DNA of 19,092 nucleotides, from the NCBI RefSeq assembly GCF_003344345.1, contig NZ_QPIP01000096.1:1-19092 (forward strand), in the 5' to 3' direction. This DNA comes from Wolbachia endosymbiont of Cylisticus convexus (GTDB lineage Bacteria > Pseudomonadota > Alphaproteobacteria > Rickettsiales > Anaplasmataceae). This document shows, in pieces, positions 15,721 to 19,092 of this stretch. Every line of letters starts with the position of its first letter. The first letter of the stretch is position 1. Below the pieces are notes generated by a model. It was not told the origin of the DNA and did not search any database. It saw only the letters and a list, made by a program, of their open reading frames with translations. The position numbers and the translations under genes were made by a program.

Positions 15721-16548
15721 ATGAAAAGTAAAGAACATGATTTTCATTTAGTGGACCCAAGCCCCTGGCCAATTGCTATATCAGTAGCAATTCTTGTTCT
15801 TGCACTTGGGTTAGTTGGTGCACTCCATAAACAAATTTCTGGAATATTTGGTTTAGTTCTGGGGATCTCTGCAGTATCAGGGGTACTGTTTTTTTGGTGG
15901 AGAGATGTAATAAGAGAGGCAATTTATGATAAATGCCATACTGCCATTGTAAAACATGGACTTAAGCTTGCAATGTACTTATTTATCCTCTCGGAAGTTG
16001 TGTTTTTTATAGCGTTCTTTTGTTCATTCTTTAAAGCCTGGCTTGATCCGGTTTTTTTATTTGAAGCGTTTTCTCCTACAAAAAAAGTTGAATGGCCCCC
16101 TGAAGGGATTTTACCACCTGATCCATGGTCGTTACCATTTATGAATACGTTGATATTATTACTTTCTGGTACAACAATTACTTCAGCACATCATTTTTTA
16201 CTTGAAAATGACAAAAAGAGCATGATTAAAATGCTGTCTATGACTATATTGCTTGGAGTTTTTTTTATAATAGTCCAAGCACTCGAGTATCATGAAGCAA
16301 GTTTTTCTTTACAAGAAACAGGAGAAAAACTTATTTATACATCTAACTTTTACATGATTACTGGTTTTCATTGCATTCATGTTGTAATAGGTATAATATT
16401 TTTGTCAGTATGTTTATTTAGAGCTCGAAAAGATCAATTTACACCTCAAGATCACTTATGCTTTGAATTTGCTTCTTGGTATTGGCACTTTGTCGATCTA
16501 GTCTGGATATTTTTATTTTTGTTTATTTATTGGTTAAGCCTTTATTAA
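15721..16548 (+). CDS. ctaE: Cytochrome c oxidase subunit III
   Basis: A 275-residue inner-membrane subunit of the aa3-type terminal oxidase. The N-terminal HDFHLVDPSPWPIA is the subunit III signature. About seven membrane helices follow, with GTTITSAHHFLL, GFHCIHVVIGIIFL and FEFASWYWHFVDLVWIFLF at the conserved positions. The ATG at 15721 is preceded by GGAG (15712-15715). The frame opens upstream at TTG 15697, which I reject because the extension matches nothing in the family. The ruvC start codon follows the stop directly, so the two genes are probably co-expressed although unrelated in function. Confidence 0.97.
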   Translation: MKSKEHDFHLVDPSPWPIAISVAILVLALGLVGALHKQISGIFGLVLGISAVSGVLFFWWRDVIREAIYDKCHTAIVKHGLKLAMYLFILSEVVFFIAFFCSFFKAWLDPVFLFEAFSPTKKVEWPPEGILPPDPWSLPFMNTLILLLSGTTITSAHHFLLENDKKSMIKMLSMTILLGVFFIIVQALEYHEASFSLQETGEKLIYTSNFYMITGFHCIHVVIGIIFLSVCLFRARKDQFTPQDHLCFEFASWYWHFVDLVWIFLFLFIYWLSLY

Positions 16549-17037
16549 GTGATTAAAATAATAGGTCTAGATCCAGGGATGAGTAAGACTGGTTGGGCCA
16601 TTATCAGCCTGAAAGAAAAGAATAATATTAAATTTTTGGGTGGTGGTACCATATCAACTGATGGTAAATTGGGTACAGGTGAACGTCTAAATATAATTTT
16701 TGAACAATTAAAGAAAGTAATTTTTCTATACTCTCCTAATGAAGCTGCTGTAGAAAAAATTTTTGTTAATAAGAATCCAAAATCTTCACTAACTTTAGGA
16801 TATGCAAGAGCAATTGCAATTTTAGTATTACAAATGACGGATTTGACCATGAATGAATATGATGCAAACTATATAAAAAAGAGCATTACCGGAAATGGCC
16901 ATGCTGATAAGAATCAGATTATATTTATGGTGAAGCAAATAGTTAAAAACTTAAACATAAAATGTCACCATACTGCTGATGCTCTTGCTACAGCAATTTG
17001 TCATGCTTATACGAAAAGCTCTTGTTTTATTAAGTAA
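16549..17037 (+). CDS. ruvC: Crossover junction endodeoxyribonuclease RuvC
   Basis: A 162-residue Holliday-junction resolvase that works with the RuvAB branch-migration complex. The RNase H-like fold is marked by IIGLDPGMSKTGW (D8), EAAVEKIFVNKNP (E69), SITGNGHADKNQI and HTADALATAICHAY. The last acidic residue is D144 and the position three before it is His (H141) rather than Asp. RuvC enzymes with His here, such as that of Thermus, are known, so this is not damage. It begins with a GTG immediately after the coxC stop. It is convergent with the frameshifted ruvX; their stops are 27 bases apart. Confidence 0.95.
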   Translation: MIKIIGLDPGMSKTGWAIISLKEKNNIKFLGGGTISTDGKLGTGERLNIIFEQLKKVIFLYSPNEAAVEKIFVNKNPKSSLTLGYARAIAILVLQMTDLTMNEYDANYIKKSITGNGHADKNQIIFMVKQIVKNLNIKCHHTADALATAICHAYTKSSCFIK

Positions 17038-17064
17038 TTTTACATGAATTCAGTTTAAAAAAAA

Positions 17065-17533
17065 CTATTTGATGGTGTTTATCTTATCTAATGTTCGTTG
17101 CAGAATAATACATGCAGCAATTTTATCATCTATTTTTTTCGATTTTGTGATTGATATTCCCGTAATTTTTAGTGCGTGAGTTGCAAGAGATGTTGATAAA
17201 CTTTCGTCTTGTAGGTATATGTTTACTTTACTATTTTTTTATTATTTTATTTGCGAATTGGATTATTGCTTTACACCATTCGGTCTCTTGGTCATCTATT
17301 GTGAATGGTAGTCCTATTACCATTGATCCAGCTTCATTTTCTTTAAGTATTCTATGTAAATAACCTAAATCTTTGCTTATATTTCTTCTGTAATATATAC
17401 TATGAGCTGTGGCTATAAGCTGTGTTTTATCACTAAATGCTACGCCTATTTGTTTTCCTCCCATATCAAGGCACATTATGCGTTTATCTCTTGGAATAGA
17501 CTTTAGAAACTCGTCTGGATTTCTATGTAGCAT
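17065..17533 (-). pseudogene. ruvX: RuvX/YqgF (pre-16S rRNA nuclease), frameshifted
   Basis: The N-terminal part (17231-17533) reads MLHRNPDEFLKS…CLDMGGKQIGVAFSD…MVIGLPFTIDD…ANKIIKK then stops. The missing C-terminal part is intact in another frame downstream (17065-17230). It includes NIYLQDESLSTS, matching the family's D-E-R-L-S/T motif, and ends KIDDKIAACIILQRTLDKI. The break falls exactly in a run of seven T on the plus strand (17234-17240; seven A in the mRNA). Removing one base restores a 155-residue protein of normal YqgF length. YqgF is an RNase H-fold nuclease that matures the 5' end of 16S rRNA and is widely essential. Either the gene is a recent pseudogene, or polymerase slippage in the A-run rescues some product, or the base count is a sequencing error. 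The start is the ATG at 17533. Confidence 0.85.
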
Positions 17534-17625
17534 CTGTTAGATTTCCTTTAAAACCAAGAATAAATAAATTGTGATGTAAGCAGCGTGATATAGAGCTGTA
17601 AGAACGTTCTGTAAGGCAAGGTGTC

Positions 17626-17648
17626 ATTCCAGTGCTTGACACTGAAAT
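17626..17648. repeat. Palindromic repeat abutting an IS remnant
   Basis: ATTCCAGTG-CTTGA-CACTGAAAT is the same 23-base design as 8456-8478, with one stem mismatch. The IS5-like end GGCTTTGTTGCAT starts at the very next base, so the IS appears to have inserted at the edge of this repeat. Confidence 0.75.
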
Positions 17649-18058
17649 GGCTTTGTTGCATAGCTCAGATGAAAAGAAGTGGCAGTTACTGACAAAATTC
17701 ATTATAAAATAGCCATTTAACCCTTGAAGAAAAAATATGCCACAAAAAATGAGAATCAATAACCAAAACGAATATAGCAAATTTCTTGAGAAAAGGGGAA
17801 ACATTTTTCATTACGTCAGTGAAGCTATTGAAAATAGGTACGAAAATAGTCTAAAAATACAAGATGGCAACTATATTTATAGTGATAAAGTTGTGATTTT
17901 ATACCAATTCTCATTGTTGGCCAGTCAAATAGGAGATATTGCAGAGTTGTTTAATTGTAGAGTGGGCAAGGGAAGCAACAAATTTACACAAAGTAAACTC
18001 AAGGAGAGTAATTGTATCGTATATTTTATTACGCAAAATGTTCGGGAGTGTTAAATAA
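17649..18058 (+). mobile_element. Remnant of an IS5-family insertion sequence
   Basis: The sequence starts with GGCTTTGTTGCATAGCTC, closely resembling the terminal repeat of IS903/IS1031-type IS5 elements (GGCTTTGTTGAAT in IS903, from memory). Then, after about 90 bases, comes the transposase start. The transposase frame lacks all catalytic regions and no matching right-hand end is present before the 219-bp inverted-repeat unit at 18059, so only the left portion survives. Exactly where IS5 sequence stops, perhaps near 17895, cannot be fixed without a full-length relative. Confidence 0.6.
17737..18054 (+). pseudogene. Truncated IS5-family transposase N-terminus
   Basis: A 105-residue frame beginning MPQKMRINNQNEYSKFLEKR and continuing FHYVSEAIENRYENSLK…IYSDKVVIL. 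This matches the N-terminal region of IS5-family transposases of Rickettsiales as I recall them. After about residue 53 (from YQFSLLASQIG on) the sequence no longer looks like the transposase. The rest up to the stop is probably unrelated DNA or a scrambled part joined by deletion. The DDE catalytic residues are absent, so it cannot be active. Confidence 0.55.
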
Positions 18059-18277
18059 ACCATAGGCGTCAAGTTAAGAGAATATACCCAATATAGCAAC
18101 CATTTAAGATGGGTATCTTATTTGTTATATTTATTTTTTTGAGAAGTTTTGATCTAAAATAAGATAATTTTTTTTAAAGAATCTATAAATTACTAATTTT
18201 ATCGTTTAATGTCTAAAATAATTTTTACCGCTTCTCTTCTTTCTTATGCTACTTTTCCTTAACTTGACGCGTATGGT
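18059..18277. mobile_element. 219-bp MITE-like unit with 20-bp inverted repeats
   Basis: ACCATAGGCGTCAAGTTAAG (18059-18078) and its inverse (18258-18277) match at 19 of 20 bases. The 179 bases between are over 75 % A+T by eye and carry no coding frame. They contain an internal hairpin ATACCCA…TGGGTAT (about 18085-18118). The size, the repeats and the lack of genes are those of a non-autonomous miniature element. It lies exactly between the IS5-like remnant and the broken IS110 transposase frame. I see no convincing target duplication at its borders. Confidence 0.6.
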
Positions 18278-19089
18278 GATATCAACGGTGTAACAGGTAT
18301 GGAAATTATTAAAGCAATAATTGAAGGAGAGAGGAATCCTGAAAAACTAGCTGAATTTAGAAGTTCGAATATGAAGAACGATAAACATACTATAGTAAAA
18401 GTACTAACAGGCGACTATAGAGAAGAACACTTGTTTGTATTGAAACAAGAATATGCAGCATATACTTTTTTTCAAACCGAATGTGATAAAAGTATAGAAA
18501 ATTACTATAAAATATTTGAAACAAAGTTGAATGAGAACGGAACATTGAATAAAATAAAAAAGCGGAAGCAGAAGAATAGTCCAGATTTTGCCGTAGACGA
18601 AGATTTATATCGAATAACGGGAATGGGTTTTACTAAAGTTCCAAGACTTGATGTATTAAGTGTACAGACTATCATTTCAGAAACAGGTATAAATCGCAAT
18701 AAATGGCAGACAGAAAAGCATTTTTCTTCATGGCTTGGGTTGAGTCCTACTAATAAAATTACAGGAGGGAAAATTATTGGAACAAGAACACGTAAGGTTA
18801 TAAATCGTGCTGCGAATGCCTTGCTGTGTATCAAGACTGCACTTGGTGCATACTGCAGGAGGTTTTAAAGAAGCGACTAGAGATACCGAAAGCAATTACT
18901 GCTACAGCAAGAAAATTGGCATGTATTTTTTACAATATGCTAAAATATGGAAAAGAATATGTAGAAAAAGGAATTGATTATTATGAGAAACTTTATCAAG
19001 ACAGGGTTATGAAGAATCTAAGTAGAAAAGTCCTTGAATTTGGTTATGTCCTGGTTAGAAAGGATCAGTTAATTGAAGGAGTTTATTAG
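18278..19089 (+). pseudogene. IS110-family transposase, 5'-truncated and frameshifted
   Basis: Coding similarity begins at once after the inverted-repeat unit (DINGVTGMEIIKAIIEGE) and runs in frame to RRF-stop at 18868. The rest continues in another frame (LKKRLEIPKAITATARKLACIFYNMLKYG…) to a stop at 19089. The break lies in AGGAGGTTTTAAAG near 18860; removing two bases rejoins the frames. The N-terminal RuvC-like DEDD catalytic domain (about 150 residues) is missing. The Transposase_20-type region remains, with ITGMGFTKVPRLD, HFSSWLGLSPTNKITGGK and the RAANALLCIKTAL helix that in active enzymes holds the catalytic Ser. It is inactive. An ATG at 18299 gives a 189-residue open frame that an automatic annotation would probably call as a gene. 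Confidence 0.85.
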
Positions 19090-19092
19090 GAG

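Noticed and set aside
16549..17037. Possible loss of a RuvC catalytic Asp (His at residue 141)
   Set aside because: His at this position occurs in functional RuvC proteins, so it is family variation and not damage.
17911..18099. Minus-strand frame opposite the IS5 remnant's unrelated tail
   Set aside because: I examined it as a source for the non-transposase sequence after 17895; no recognisable domain, and it runs into the inverted-repeat unit.

Overview
The window looks like a chromosomal segment of a Wolbachia endosymbiont (Alphaproteobacteria, Rickettsiales, Anaplasmataceae). This rests on the strong A+T bias, the scattered housekeeping genes in very short operons, the many degraded insertion sequences, the small 'CCAGTG…CACTGG' palindromes between genes, and the protein families seen. 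The assignment is by recognition and was not tested by a database search.

Layout. 1-1332 is a complete IS256-family element with near-perfect 23-bp terminal inverted repeats. It sits inside the 3' part of a minus-strand gene for a long coiled-coil protein (native part 1333-3476), cutting off its end and giving it a 29-residue tail read from the IS. A divergent promoter region (about 3477-3605) then leads to a plus-strand phosphohexomutase (manB/pgm-like, 3606-4931). Three minus-strand genes follow: a CvpA-family membrane protein, riboflavin synthase (ribE), and an unrecognised protein with two C-terminal membrane segments. About 840 bases (8067-8909) hold no convincing gene but contain a cluster of small palindromic repeats. 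From 8963 the plus strand carries pheS and glmU (directly abutting), a small outer-membrane beta-barrel protein, a roughly 500-base spacer with a 20-bp tandem repeat and a large inverted repeat, rplU-rpmA, tRNA-Ile(GAT), metK, two adjacent divergent TenA-family paralogues, and coxC-ruvC (directly abutting). Convergent to ruvC lies ruvX/yqgF, frameshifted at a 7-base homopolymer. The right end (17649-19092) is a mobile-DNA graveyard: an IS5-like transposase remnant, a 219-bp MITE-like unit with 20-bp inverted repeats, and a 5'-truncated, frameshifted IS110-family transposase.

How the genes relate. Most are stand-alone housekeeping functions: translation (pheS, rplU, rpmA, tRNA-Ile), the cell-wall precursor UDP-GlcNAc (glmU), cofactors (ribE, metK, tenA-like genes), respiration (coxC), and recombination or rRNA processing (ruvC, ruvX). 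I see no coherent new multi-gene system. The most unusual points are the IS-interrupted coiled-coil gene, which carries a TQT motif of the kind that binds dynein light chain; the tandem TenA pair; the ruvX frameshift; and the MITE-like unit between two IS remnants.
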